DNA of 64,000 bases from positions 365,900 to 429,899 of the forward strand of contig NZ_LMDG01000032.1 in the NCBI RefSeq assembly GCF_001426265.1, given 5' to 3'. Positions within the stretch are counted from its first letter, which is position 1, and each line of letters starts with the position of its first letter. The notes under the pieces were generated by a model. The model saw nothing but the letters and a program-made list of their open reading frames with translations. It had not been told where the DNA came from and ran no database searches. This document shows positions 1 through 8,524 of the stretch, piece after piece. Position numbers and translations under genes: made by a program. The stretch comes from Rhizobium sp. Root1220. Its GTDB lineage: Bacteria; Pseudomonadota; Alphaproteobacteria; Rhizobiales; Rhizobiaceae.

Positions 1-822
1 GAGTTCGGTGCGCACGAAATCCATCAGCCCGAAGGCGATCTGGTCGTTGGCGCAGAAGACGGCGTCGGGCCGCTCGCCGCCAGCAAACAGGGCGCGGGCC
101 GCCGTCATGCCGCTCTCATAGTCGGAATCGGGGCCGCGGCCGATCGAGACCGAGGCGCCCAGCGCCTCGGCTGCTGCCGTAAACGCGGTCTCGCGCTCGC
201 GGATGCTCGGCGTTCCGGAATGCGAACCGGCGACGGCGAGGCGACGCCTGCCGCTGTCGAAGAAGGCCGTCGCTGCCTTCCGGGAGGCTTCGGAATTGCC
301 GGCGCGCACATGGTCGGCGCCGGGCTCGGAACGGCCAATGACGACGAGCGGCTGGCCGTTGCGGTGCGCCAGCTCGAAGAAGCTTTCCGGCGGTGAGCCG
401 GAGAGGATGATCGTCGCCTCGGCGCGGTGGCCGATCAGCATCTTCTGCGCCGCCAGCATTTCGTCCTCGGTCTGGCCGGTATTGATGAGGATCGGGATGC
501 TGCCGCGCTGGATCAGCGCCTTGGCGAGGGCGGCGGCGAGGTGGGCACGAAAGCCGACTTCCGGCCGCGTCGCGACGATGCCGACGAGCCGGCTCTGGTT
601 GGCGAGCACGCCGCGGGCAAGGTCGTTCACGTGATAGCCGAGCTCGTCGGCGGCCTTCAGCACCTTTTCGCGGGTCGCTGGCGCGACGCTGGCGCCGGGC
701 GTGAAGGTGCGCGAGACGGCCGAGCGCGAGACGCCGGCAAGCTGGGCGACCTGCTCGGCGCTGACGAAGCGCATGCGCTCCTTGCGCTGCTGCTTTTCTT
801 CTTTCACCGTCTCGTCGTTCAT
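1..822 (-). CDS. LacI-family transcriptional regulator (3' end outside window)
   Basis: Sugar-responsive DNA-binding repressor. The 274 visible codons are open without a stop to the window edge; the family is about 340 residues, so roughly the last 65 are missing. Residues 19-65 form the LacI helix-turn-helix and hinge (VSAEQVAQLAGVSRSAVSR, then ATREKVLKAADELGY), followed by a periplasmic-binding-protein-like effector domain (SRLVGIVA, IILSG, ERPDAVFCANDQIAFGLM). It starts 9 bp after the stop of the upstream permease and is the last gene of a five-gene importer operon, so the regulator is probably co-transcribed with its targets. The effector is unknown. A perfect LacI-type palindrome at 5092-5105 in the divergent promoter region is its most likely target, by inference. 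Confidence 0.93.
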   Translation of the reverse strand, partial: MNDETVKEEKQQRKERMRFVSAEQVAQLAGVSRSAVSRTFTPGASVAPATREKVLKAADELGYHVNDLARGVLANQSRLVGIVATRPEVGFRAHLAAALAKALIQRGSIPILINTGQTEDEMLAAQKMLIGHRAEATIILSGSPPESFFELAHRNGQPLVVIGRSEPGADHVRAGNSEASRKAATAFFDSGRRRLAVAGSHSGTPSIRERETAFTAAAEALGASVSIGRGPDSDYESGMTAARALFAGGERPDAVFCANDQIAFGLMDFVRTEL

Positions 823-831
823 TTTGATCTC

Positions 832-1674
832 TTAGTGCCCGACGCGGGACAGCACGTCGGCTTTCAGGAATCGCTCCACGATCAGCATAAAGACCAACGA
901 GGGCACCAGCAGCAAGAGTGCGGTGATGGAGGCGATCTGATAGTTGCCGCCGGAGCCCGCGGTATAGAGAAGCAACGGCAGCATGTTCACGTCGGGCGCG
1001 CCGACGAAATAGCTGCCGGTGAACTCGTCGAGGCTTTCCAGGAACACGAAGATGGCGCTTGCCATCAGCCCGGGGGCCGCAAGCGGCAGGGTGATGTCGA
1101 GGAAGGCGCGCAGGGCGCCGGCGCCGGCCGAGCGGGCCGCCTGCTCAAGCTCGATGTCGATCGCCGAGAAGGCGGCGGTGGCGATCCAGACGGCATAAAC
1201 GAGACCATGCGAGACATGCACCAGCACGACGCCGGGGATCGTGCCGTTCAAATGAATCTCATAGAAAATGCGTGCGACGTTGACGTAGACCGTCAGGTTC
1301 GGAAACGCCTGCGGGATGAGGAAGGCGAGCAGGATGAGGGCGCGGAACGGCAGCTTCAGCCGGGCCAGCGCATAACCCGCCGGGATCGCCAGCAGCAGCG
1401 AGACGACGACGGTGAGCACCGCGACGATCAGCGAGTTGGTGAGCGATTCGACCGCGCCGCCGCGCGGCGCAAAGACGCGCGCCCAGGAGCTGAAGCCGTA
1501 TTCGAGCGGGAAGGTGTGCGGGAAATACCATTTCTCCGCGACCGTCCAGAGCAGCAGATTGAAGAGCGGCCCGAAGATGAAGAAGGCCAGCAGCCCGAAG
1601 ATGATGCCGCGCGGAATCCACCACAGGGCGGCGAGCGGGCGGGACGGAATGGCGATTGCGGCGGCGGTCGTCAT
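832..1674 (-). CDS. ABC transporter permease (second inner-membrane subunit)
   Basis: Inner-membrane subunit of a binding-protein-dependent importer, 280 residues. About six hydrophobic segments are visible, beginning with GIIFGLLAFFIFGPLFNLLL near residue 25. The cytoplasmic EAA loop that docks on the ATPase is ELEQAARSAGAGALRAFLDI followed by TLPLAAPG near residue 195. The start chosen (MTTAAAIAIPS) overlaps the stop of the preceding permease as ATGA, showing translational coupling; the open frame continues upstream but only as a shadow of that permease. Partners are the permease at 1671-2495, the binding protein at 2604-3737 and the ATPase at 3762-4892. The substrate is not evident from sequence. 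Confidence 0.92.
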   Translation of the reverse strand: MTTAAAIAIPSRPLAALWWIPRGIIFGLLAFFIFGPLFNLLLWTVAEKWYFPHTFPLEYGFSSWARVFAPRGGAVESLTNSLIVAVLTVVVSLLLAIPAGYALARLKLPFRALILLAFLIPQAFPNLTVYVNVARIFYEIHLNGTIPGVVLVHVSHGLVYAVWIATAAFSAIDIELEQAARSAGAGALRAFLDITLPLAAPGLMASAIFVFLESLDEFTGSYFVGAPDVNMLPLLLYTAGSGGNYQIASITALLLLVPSLVFMLIVERFLKADVLSRVGH

Positions 1675-2495
1675 GCGCGCTCCTTGAGGCTTTGGCGGAG
1701 ATAGATCCAGGCGACCGACGACGCGAGCACCAGCGACACGAGGCCGAGCGCATTGGCGACGCCGTAATCGCCATAGGCATTGACGCGGAAGGCGATGTCG
1801 GCGGTCAGCATGGTTGGCGACTGGGCATTGATCATCAGCGGCACGGAGAGCACCGACATCATGGTGACGAAGGACAGGATGAGGCCGACGGTCAGCGTCA
1901 CGGCGACCTGCGGCACGAGGATTTCGAAGAGCAGCCGCAGCCGCGAGGCGCCGAGATTGCGCGCCGCCTCGATGGTGTCGCGGTTGACAGAGGCCATGGC
2001 GCCGGCGACGAGCAGCGCCACGAAGGGCGTCTGCTTCCAGACGAAGGCGATGACGATACCGCGCCAGTCGAGATAGCTCGTCGCATCGAGCGGCGTCATC
2101 AGTCCCATGCCGATCAACACGTTGTTCATCATGCCGCTCTTGGCAAGGAAGGTGCGGAGAATCTGGCCGACGACGATGAAGGGAATGAACATCGGCCAGC
2201 GATAGAGCCAGCGCAGGATGGCGACGGCAACCGGATGTTCGCCGAGCGTCAGGTAGCCGCCGATGGCGATCGAGGCAAGGCCGATCAGGATCGTCGACAG
2301 GCCGACGATCAGCACCGTGAAGACGATGTCGTTGGTATAGAGGTCGAAGGTCTTGGTGAAATTGCCGAGGCCGAATTCGCCGCCGTCGACGCGAAAGGCC
2401 CCGACCGCCGACATGATGAGCGGCAGGATGAAGAGAGCGGCAATCACCGCCAGCGCCGGTGCGACAAGCAGCAGACCGAGAAGACGTTTGGACAT
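1671..2495 (-). CDS. ABC transporter permease (first inner-membrane subunit)
   Basis: First of two permeases of the importer, 274 residues with about six transmembrane segments. An N-terminal helix (LLGLLLVAPALAVIAALFIL) is followed by a periplasmic loop. The EAA loop is DTIEAARNLGASRLRLLFEI followed by LVPQVAV near residue 175. It overlaps the next permease by 4 bp and follows the binding-protein gene after a 108-bp gap that holds a strong stem-loop (2562-2594). Together with its partner it resembles polyamine/YnjC-type two-permease systems rather than CUT1 sugar permeases, which is a judgement from loop sequence only. Confidence 0.92.
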   Translation of the reverse strand: MSKRLLGLLLVAPALAVIAALFILPLIMSAVGAFRVDGGEFGLGNFTKTFDLYTNDIVFTVLIVGLSTILIGLASIAIGGYLTLGEHPVAVAILRWLYRWPMFIPFIVVGQILRTFLAKSGMMNNVLIGMGLMTPLDATSYLDWRGIVIAFVWKQTPFVALLVAGAMASVNRDTIEAARNLGASRLRLLFEILVPQVAVTLTVGLILSFVTMMSVLSVPLMINAQSPTMLTADIAFRVNAYGDYGVANALGLVSLVLASSVAWIYLRQSLKERA

Positions 2496-2561
2496 CGATC
2501 GACCTTCGAATGGATGGCTGCCCTTCTTCCAGAAAGGAGAAGGGAAGCCGTGATTTCAATA

Positions 2562-2594
2562 CGGCCTCCCCATCCTTGCGGGACGGGGAGGCCG
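2562..2594 (-). promoter_or_regulatory. Intercistronic stem-loop between binding-protein and permease genes
   Basis: Ten-bp perfect arms CGGCCTCCCC (2562-2571) and GGGGAGGCCG (2585-2594) enclose a 13-nt loop that can itself partly pair. It lies just after the binding-protein stop in transcript order. No U-run follows, so it looks like an mRNA-stabilising or partial-attenuation element that would keep binding protein above permease, as known for other binding-protein operons, rather than a full terminator. Confidence 0.7.
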
Positions 2595-2603
2595 CTTCTT
2601 GCT

Positions 2604-3737
2604 TTACTTGACCGACTGCTCGTAGGCTTCGAGGATCGCGCTGTTGTAAGGAGCGATCGGGAAAGGCTTACCCTTCGAGGCAAGATCTTCCGGCGTGATG
2701 TCGACAAACAGCTTGTTCCAGGTGGCGTCATCGAGCTTCGGCTTGACAAACTGCGCGTCGATGCCCGGATACCAGTTGAACTTCTTGACGATGCCGTCAG
2801 CCTGGACTTCCGGGCTGGTGGCGAGCGCGATGAACTTCTCTGCGAGTTCCTTGTGGCCCGTTTTTGCCGGCACGACGTAGTGCATCGGCTGGCCCGGCAT
2901 GCCCGGAGCCGGCAGAACCAGCTTCAGTTCCGGCGGCAGCTGGCCATTGGCCTGCCAGGAGTAGAACATGTCGACCCAGACCGGGCCCATGGCGATTTCG
3001 CCGCGCGACAGCAGGTCGAGCGTCCCTGCGTTGCCGGGGGTCAGCGTGGCGTTCTTGGTGAAGTCGGCCAGGCTCTTGAAGGCTTCGCCCCACTTGGTGG
3101 TCTCGTCCTTGTTGAACGGACCGGTCATCAGGTTGTTGGCGTCGCCGCCGCCGAAGGCGTAGATCCAGCCCATAACGAAGCTGACGCCGGAAGCGCCGCC
3201 CTTGATGCCGTTATAGCCGAACTGCTTCGGATGTTCCTTGGCCCAGGCAGCAAGTTCGGTGTAGCTCTTCGGTGGGGTCGGAACCATGGCCGGGTTGTAG
3301 GCGATGGCCGTCTGGCTGTTGAACATCGGCATGACGTAGCCGTCGACGTCCGAGCCGAGAGCGTTCTTGGCGTTGGCGCGCGAGACAAGCTTGCCGGTGT
3401 CGATGTCGCTGCGGTACTTTTCGAGATAGCCCTTCTGGACCATCGGGCCAGCGAACTTCTCATGCACGACGGCAACGTCGACGTCCCATGTCGGGCTGTT
3501 GGCAGCGGCCTGGGCGTCGAAACGCTCGAGGATCTTCTGCGAGCCGGCATCGCCAGGGCCAGTGCCGACGGCGCGAACCGTGTTGCCCGGATAGGTCTTT
3601 TCGAACAGCGGGCCGAGATACTGGTTGATGTAGTCGACCATGTTCTGGTCGCCAGCGGTGGCAACCGTCAGCTCGTCGGCCTTTACGGGAAGGGCAGCGA
3701 GAGCGACAGCGAATGCTGCATAAGTAAGTCTCTTCAT
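2604..3737 (-). CDS. ABC transporter periplasmic substrate-binding protein
   Basis: Captures the transported solute in the periplasm and delivers it to the permeases at 832-2495. It is 377 residues with a Sec signal peptide (KR, hydrophobic core AAFAVALAALPVKA, likely cleavage near residue 21). The mature protein has family-1 extracellular binding-protein features: a DVDVAVVHEKFA segment early, GYVMPMFNSQTAIAYNP near the hinge, and GEIAMGPVWVDMFYSW. It resembles the YnjB/polyamine-type binding proteins more than CUT1 sugar binders, so the ligand is uncertain. It starts 24 bp after the ATPase gene and is followed by an intercistronic hairpin. Confidence 0.9.
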   Translation of the reverse strand: MKRLTYAAFAVALAALPVKADELTVATAGDQNMVDYINQYLGPLFEKTYPGNTVRAVGTGPGDAGSQKILERFDAQAAANSPTWDVDVAVVHEKFAGPMVQKGYLEKYRSDIDTGKLVSRANAKNALGSDVDGYVMPMFNSQTAIAYNPAMVPTPPKSYTELAAWAKEHPKQFGYNGIKGGASGVSFVMGWIYAFGGGDANNLMTGPFNKDETTKWGEAFKSLADFTKNATLTPGNAGTLDLLSRGEIAMGPVWVDMFYSWQANGQLPPELKLVLPAPGMPGQPMHYVVPAKTGHKELAEKFIALATSPEVQADGIVKKFNWYPGIDAQFVKPKLDDATWNKLFVDITPEDLASKGKPFPIAPYNSAILEAYEQSVK

Positions 3738-3761
3738 AATTGCTTCTCCAGAAATGAAAGG

Positions 3762-4892
3762 TCAGGCGTGAACTTTCCCGGCCGTCGGCAGGGAAATGGC
3801 GGGCGCCGGCTTTGCGTCCGGCGAATTGAAAAGGAAAAGGGCTTCGGGCGCGATATGGACGCTCACCTGTTCGCCGGGTTCGAAGGCGCGCGGCGAATCG
3901 GCCATGATCTCGCGGTGGGCGAGCCGAACCGAGTGGCGCCAATGGCCGCCGGGATAACTGACGGCGGAGACTTCGCCGCGGAACGTGATGCCGGGACCGA
4001 CGATCGGCGTATCGGCCGCGAAAAGCTGGGCCGCTTCCGGGCGGAAGCGCGCCTCGACGATACCGGATGCCAGCGGGCGGGCCATCAGCGCTACATGGCC
4101 CGCGGCATTGGCCGGGCCGGCAGCGATCGCGAAGCTGTCGCCCTGCAGCGTGCCTTCCAGCGTGATGACATTCTCGGCGCCCATGAAGGCGGCGACGAAG
4201 GCCGAGGCCGGACGGTTGTAGACCTCTTCCGGCGAGCCCTGCTGCGCGATGCGGCCGGCATTCATGATGACGATGCGGTCGGCCATCACCATGGCTTCCT
4301 CGCGGTCGTGGGTGACGTGGATGGCTGTGATGCCGAGCCGCTTCTGCAGGGCGCGCAGTTCGTGGCGCACGGTCAGGCGGATGCGGGCGTCGAGGTTGGA
4401 GAGCGGCTCGTCGAGCAGCAGGATTTCCGGATCTACGGCGAGCGCCCGGCCAAGCGCCACGCGCTGGCGCTGGCCACCCGAGAGCGCCGAGGGCTTGCGG
4501 TTGCCGAGACCGTCGAGCCCGAGGAGTGTCTGCATCGCGCCAACACGTTCGGCGATTTCGGTTTTCGGCACACGCTTCAGCTTCAGGCCGTAGCCGATGT
4601 TCTGCGCCACCGTCATGTGTGGCCAGAGCGCGTAGGACTGGAAGACCAATGCCATGCCGCGCTTATCGGGCGGCAGCACGGTCACGTCGCGATGGCGCAC
4701 GCTGACCTGGCCGGCGGAAGGGGTGATGAAACCGGCGAGAACACGCAGCAGCGTCGTCTTTCCGCAGCCCGAAGAGCCGAGTAGGGCGACGAACTCGCCG
4801 CGGGCGACACTGAGATTGATATCGTTCAGAACCTTGGTGTTGCCATACTGGCAGGCAACAGAATTCAGCTCCAGAAACGCGTCCTGGTTCAT
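3762..4892 (-). CDS. ABC transporter ATP-binding protein (importer, PotA/CysA-like)
   Basis: Hydrolyses ATP to drive the importer encoded downstream. From the start chosen (MNQDAF) it has 376 residues: Walker A GSSGCGKTT at 39-47, Q-loop FQSYALWPHMT, signature LSGGQRQ at 137-143, Walker B ILLLDEPLSNLD at 157-168, switch histidine in THDREEA, then a C-terminal TOBE-like regulatory domain. All catalytic residues are intact. The frame is open a further 10 codons upstream, but GGGAGGAG sits 7 nt before this ATG. It is the first gene of a five-gene operon (ATPase, binding protein, two permeases, LacI) and is divergent from the operon starting at 5152. Confidence 0.94.
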   Translation of the reverse strand: MNQDAFLELNSVACQYGNTKVLNDINLSVARGEFVALLGSSGCGKTTLLRVLAGFITPSAGQVSVRHRDVTVLPPDKRGMALVFQSYALWPHMTVAQNIGYGLKLKRVPKTEIAERVGAMQTLLGLDGLGNRKPSALSGGQRQRVALGRALAVDPEILLLDEPLSNLDARIRLTVRHELRALQKRLGITAIHVTHDREEAMVMADRIVIMNAGRIAQQGSPEEVYNRPASAFVAAFMGAENVITLEGTLQGDSFAIAAGPANAAGHVALMARPLASGIVEARFRPEAAQLFAADTPIVGPGITFRGEVSAVSYPGGHWRHSVRLAHREIMADSPRAFEPGEQVSVHIAPEALFLFNSPDAKPAPAISLPTAGKVHA

Positions 4893-4906
4893 AGCTTCTC
4901 CTCCCA

Positions 4907-4922
4907 TTGCACGGCTGTGCAA
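4907..4922. promoter_or_regulatory. Inverted repeat upstream of the importer ATPase gene
   Basis: TTGCAC and GTGCAA arms separated by four bases, directly before the ribosome-binding site of the ATPase gene on the minus strand. It could be an operator or a 5'-leader hairpin. Its sequence differs from the palindrome at 5092-5105, so two regulators may act in this divergent region. Confidence 0.45.
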
Positions 4923-5061
4923 TCCGATTGTGAGCTTAGTAGAAGCTTTGTTTAACAGCCAGATGACATGACATTTTTTTTATGCTGCGCCGCAGCGCGC
5001 GTCTCCCTAAGCCATGGCATTCTCAGAGGTTTTCGCGGCATTTGATCGAGTTCCGCCCCTA

Positions 5062-5091
5062 TTGACACCAGGAAACGATTCCGCCTAATGT
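5062..5091 (+). promoter_or_regulatory. Sigma-70-type promoter of the oxidoreductase/CUT1 operon
   Basis: A perfect TTGACA at 5062-5067 and TAATGT at 5086-5091, 18 bp apart, sit 60-90 bp before the GTG start at 5152. An imperfect palindrome GGAAACGATTCC (5071-5082) lies in the spacer, possibly a second weak LacI-type half-site. The predicted start of transcription falls inside the operator that follows. Confidence 0.6.
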
Positions 5092-5105
5092 CGTAAACGT
5101 TTACG
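5092..5105. promoter_or_regulatory. LacI-type operator palindrome
   Basis: CGTAAACGTTTACG is a perfect 14-bp palindrome with the central CG typical of LacI/GalR-family operators. It abuts the -10 element, a position where a bound repressor blocks initiation. The only LacI-family gene in the window is at 1-822, the last gene of the divergent operon, so it is the prime candidate regulator. Confidence 0.7.
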
Positions 5106-5151
5106 GGATGCGTTTCGGGAGGAAACCAGAAGCGGTCCACCGGAGGAAATC

Positions 5152-6186
5152 GTGACATTGAATGCAGTTCTCTGCGGTTGCGGAGCTATGTCCAAGGGCT
5201 GGTTGCGCGCTATAAAGGAAACCCCGGCACTTGCGGCAGCAATTGAGGTCAAGGGTCTCGTCGACGTCAATCAGGCGGCGGCTGACAAGCTTGCCGAGGA
5301 ATTCGGTCTGGGTGGCGCCGTCATAGGCACGGACCTCGCCGACGTCATTGCCAGATCCAAGGCCGATATCGTCTTCGACGTGGTTATCCCGACTGCTCGA
5401 TTTAACATCGTCTCGACTGCGCTCAAGGCCGGCTGCCATGTGCTCAGCGAAAAGCCAATGGCGACCTCGCTGGCCGAGGGCGCCGCACTGATCGATCTCG
5501 CTGCCGAGACCGGCAGGATACACGCCATTATCCAGAACCGCCGCTTCATCTCAGGCGTTCGACGCATGCGCCGGTTTATCGAAAGTGGGGCGATCGGCGA
5601 CCTGACGGGCATCCACTGTGACTTCTTCCTGGCGCCGCATTTCGGCGGCTTCCGCGAGGAGATGGAAAACGTCCTGTTGCTCGACATGGCGATCCACACA
5701 TTCGACGCGGCTCGCTACGTGGCCGACAAGAAGCCGCTTGCCGTCTACTGCATCGAGCGCAATCCGAAGGGCTCCTGGTATCAGCACGGCGCATCGGCCA
5801 ACGCCACGTTTGAATTCGCAGACGACGTCGTGTTCACATATCGGGGCTCCTGGTGTGCCGAGGGCGAGCGCACCAGTTGGGAAAGCCAGTGGCGCCTAGT
5901 CGGCTCCAAGGGGATGCTGACCTGGGACGGTGAGGAGGGCTTCAAGGCGGCGGTTGCCGGCAACGAGCCTGGGCTTCTGCGCGGCATCACGACCGTGGAG
6001 GTTCCGGTGCCCGAGAACGACGAGGAAACCCACGGCCACGCCAGTGTCATTTCAAGCTTCGTCGAGGCGATAAAGACCGGCGAACGCCCGGAAACGGCAA
6101 GTTCGGACAACATCAGAAGCCTCGCCATGGTCTTCGGCGCAATCGAGAGCGCCAAGACCGGCCAACGCATTGAAATTTCAGCATAG
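5152..6186 (+). CDS. Gfo/Idh/MocA-family NAD(P)-dependent oxidoreductase
   Basis: Probably oxidises or reduces a sugar, inositol or sugar-acid hydroxyl at the expense of NAD(P). It has 344 residues. The Rossmann loop near the N-terminus is CGCGAMSKGW (residues 8-17), and the family EKP motif is at 100-102 (SEKPMA). The C-terminal alpha/beta substrate domain contains DMAIHTFDAARY, the usual place of the catalytic aspartate/histidine pair. GTG is the start: GGAGGAAAT lies just before it and upstream codons do not fit. First gene of the operon with an isomerase and a CUT1 importer, so its substrate is probably what the importer brings in or its first derivative. Confidence 0.92.
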   Translation: MTLNAVLCGCGAMSKGWLRAIKETPALAAAIEVKGLVDVNQAAADKLAEEFGLGGAVIGTDLADVIARSKADIVFDVVIPTARFNIVSTALKAGCHVLSEKPMATSLAEGAALIDLAAETGRIHAIIQNRRFISGVRRMRRFIESGAIGDLTGIHCDFFLAPHFGGFREEMENVLLLDMAIHTFDAARYVADKKPLAVYCIERNPKGSWYQHGASANATFEFADDVVFTYRGSWCAEGERTSWESQWRLVGSKGMLTWDGEEGFKAAVAGNEPGLLRGITTVEVPVPENDEETHGHASVISSFVEAIKTGERPETASSDNIRSLAMVFGAIESAKTGQRIEISA

Positions 6187-6196
6187 GATTGAGATT

Positions 6197-7096
6197 GTGA
6201 GCAACCCCGCCAAGTCCATTCGCGTCGGAACCATGGTCAGCGCCTCCAAGGGCGGCGCCGACAAGCGCATCGGCCAGATCGCCGACATGGGCTTCGAAAG
6301 CTTCGAGCCATTCTTCTGGCAGACCACCAACGGCCAGGATCTCGCCGAGCTTGGCAAGCGCTCGCTCGATGCCATCGGCGACCGTGATATCACCATCTCG
6401 ACGCTCGGCATGTTCGGCAATCCGCTCGAAACAACCGATATCGACCTTGATACATTGGAGGGCTGGAAGGATTGCATCGACAATGCGCATCATTTCGGCG
6501 CTACCTGCGTTGCCGGCTTTACCGGCCGCATCCGTGGCAGCGTGCTCACCGACAGCCTGCCGCGCTACAAGCAGGTGTGGAGCGAGCTTGCCAAACGTGC
6601 CGCCGACAAGGGCGTCAGGATCGCCTTCGAGAATTGCGCCATGGACGGGAACTGGGCGACAGGCGACTGGAACATCGCGCACAACCCGGACGCTTGGGAA
6701 TTGATGTTCAACGAGACGCCGGATGACAATATCGGCATCGAATGGGAACCGTGCCACCAGATGGTTTATCTCATTGATCCGCTGCCGCAGATCCGCAAGT
6801 GGGCCTCGAAGATTTTCCACGTCCACGGCAAGGATGCGACGATCCGCTGGGATGTCATCAAGGAGCATGGCATCTTCGGCAAGGAAAAGTTCGTCTTCAT
6901 GCGCACGCCGGGTTTCGGCGACAGCAACTGGACCGACATCATTTCCGAGCTTCGCCTTGCCGGCTGGTCCGGTTCGATCGATATCGAGGGCTGGCATGAC
7001 CCCGTTTACCGCGATGCGTTGGAGATGACTGGCCAGGTTCACGGGCTCAACTATCTGAAGAACTGCCGTGGCGGAGATTTCGTTGTTGATCCCTGA
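6197..7096 (+). CDS. Sugar phosphate isomerase/epimerase-like TIM-barrel protein
   Basis: A xylose-isomerase-like TIM barrel of about 299 residues, predicted to interconvert ketose/aldose or epimerise the imported sugar. Metal-site acidic and histidine residues typical of the family are visible: AFENCAMDG near residue 140, GIEWEPCHQ, FHVHGKDA near 205, and SIDIEGWHDP near 270. The chosen GTG start follows AGGATTGAG and lies 10 bp after the previous stop; a TTG at 6170 in the same frame overlaps the previous gene and is less likely. Second gene of the operon, between the oxidoreductase and the binding protein. Confidence 0.88.
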   Translation: MSNPAKSIRVGTMVSASKGGADKRIGQIADMGFESFEPFFWQTTNGQDLAELGKRSLDAIGDRDITISTLGMFGNPLETTDIDLDTLEGWKDCIDNAHHFGATCVAGFTGRIRGSVLTDSLPRYKQVWSELAKRAADKGVRIAFENCAMDGNWATGDWNIAHNPDAWELMFNETPDDNIGIEWEPCHQMVYLIDPLPQIRKWASKIFHVHGKDATIRWDVIKEHGIFGKEKFVFMRTPGFGDSNWTDIISELRLAGWSGSIDIEGWHDPVYRDALEMTGQVHGLNYLKNCRGGDFVVDP

Positions 7097-7196
7097 TCGA
7101 CCACCTATGGTAGGCGAACGCCGGGCGGGGAGGCTTGGCGGCGCCATGACTGACATGGATCTTTTCGCGGCTCTGCCGCTTTTTTGGGAGGAAAGC

Positions 7197-8459
7197 ATGA
7201 AAAGAATTGCAAGACTTGCGCTGGTGCTCGGCACGACGATGCTTATGACATCGATCGGCCATGCCGAGCAGAAGACCTTCAAGATCTGGTGGTTCGAGGA
7301 GCCGACGACTGCCCAGGGCATCGTCTGGAAAGAAGCGCTCGAGGAGTTCAAGACCAAGCATCCCGACGTCTCGGTCAGTTTCGAGCAGAAGACCTTTCAG
7401 CAGTTGCAGGCCGCTGGCGGCATGATCCTCAATTCCGATCAGGCGCCCGACGTTCTCGAATACAACAAGGGCAACGCGACGGCTGGCTTGGTTGCAAGCC
7501 AGGGATTGCTGACCAATCTGGACGACTACGTGAAGAAGGAAGGCTGGGACAAGATCCTGAACGAGGGCGATCTTGTTCTCAGCCGCTATGACGAAAAGGG
7601 CATCTACGGCTCCGGTCCCGTGTGGGGCGTCTCGGTGTTCGGCGAATATGTGTCGTGCTTCTACAATATCGACATGTTCGAAAAGGCTGGCCTCAAGCCG
7701 CCGTCGACGCTGGAAGAATGGGTCGCTGCCATGGAAGCCTTCAAGCAGAAGGGTCTGACGCCCCTTGCGCTTGGCGCCATCGACACCAGTGGCCAGCATC
7801 TGCTTGCCTCTCTCGCCTATACCAAGGCCGATGACGCCTGGGTTCAGAACTATCAGGGTCTGAAGGCTCCCCTCGATGGCGCGCCTTATCTCTATGCGGC
7901 CCAGACGCTGGTGGATTGGGTCGGTAAGGGCTACATCAACAAGGACTCGACGGGTATGAAGGACCCGGACGCGGCTCTGCTCTTTACCTCCGGCAAGGCG
8001 CCGATGTACGTCTCGGGCACGTGGAATCTTGGCACCTTCGCTTCGACCATCAAGGATTTCAAATGGGGTCAGTTCGTGATTCCGACGCCGAAATATTCGG
8101 TCGGTTCGACGGGCAATCTCTGGGTCGTTCCCAAGGCTAGCAAAAGTCCCGATCTCGCCGCCGAGTGGATCAGCCTGACTCTGTCACCAAAGTATCAGGC
8201 CGCACTCGCCAATGCCGGCGGCGTTCCGATCGCTGCGGATCCGGCCGCGATCACCAACCCGATCGGCAAGAACGCTGCTGCGGTTTTCAAGCAGATCTCT
8301 GACAAGAGCGGCCTTGGCTTCTATCCGGACTGGCCGGTTCCCGGCTATTACGACGTGCTCAATCAGAAAGACACTGGTCTCTTCCAGGGCAGTCTGACTG
8401 CGGATCAGTTCATCGAACAGATCAAGCAGGTCTACGACGACGCGCAGGAAAATCAGTAG
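7197..8459 (+). CDS. CUT1-type sugar ABC transporter substrate-binding protein
   Basis: Periplasmic sugar-binding protein, 420 residues. A Sec signal (KRIARLALVLGTTMLMTSIGHA, cleavage near residue 23) precedes the mature sequence EQKTFKIWWFEEP. Features of family 1 binding proteins are clear: DVLEYNKGNATAGLVASQGLLTNL split around residues 85-110, GVSVFGEYVSCFYNIDMFEKAGL in the hinge region, and GKAPMYVSGTWNLG. The ATG is preceded by GGGAGGAAAGC; the frame extends 43 codons upstream without a plausible start. Followed by an intercistronic stem-loop and two permeases. Confidence 0.93.
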   Translation: MKRIARLALVLGTTMLMTSIGHAEQKTFKIWWFEEPTTAQGIVWKEALEEFKTKHPDVSVSFEQKTFQQLQAAGGMILNSDQAPDVLEYNKGNATAGLVASQGLLTNLDDYVKKEGWDKILNEGDLVLSRYDEKGIYGSGPVWGVSVFGEYVSCFYNIDMFEKAGLKPPSTLEEWVAAMEAFKQKGLTPLALGAIDTSGQHLLASLAYTKADDAWVQNYQGLKAPLDGAPYLYAAQTLVDWVGKGYINKDSTGMKDPDAALLFTSGKAPMYVSGTWNLGTFASTIKDFKWGQFVIPTPKYSVGSTGNLWVVPKASKSPDLAAEWISLTLSPKYQAALANAGGVPIAADPAAITNPIGKNAAAVFKQISDKSGLGFYPDWPVPGYYDVLNQKDTGLFQGSLTADQFIEQIKQVYDDAQENQ

Positions 8460-8474
8460 CGCCACCCAAGCGCT

Positions 8475-8498
8475 GGGCTGCGCCTCCGGGTGCAGCCC
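8475..8498 (+). promoter_or_regulatory. Stem-loop after the binding-protein gene
   Basis: Arms GGGCTGC (8475-8481) and GCAGCCC (8492-8498) with a 10-nt loop, between the binding-protein stop and the first permease. There is no U-run. Its position matches the hairpins found after three other binding-protein genes in this window. Confidence 0.6.
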
Positions 8499-8524
8499 TC
8501 GTGGGAGGTTGAAGGAAGAACGAT

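Noticed and set aside
427..4784. Long plus-strand open frames (425 and 1042 codons) opposite the importer operon
   Set aside because: They are antisense shadows in GC-rich DNA; the minus-strand frames carry family motifs, signal peptides and ribosome-binding sites, while the shadow translations are low-complexity and rich in Arg, Gly, Asp and His.
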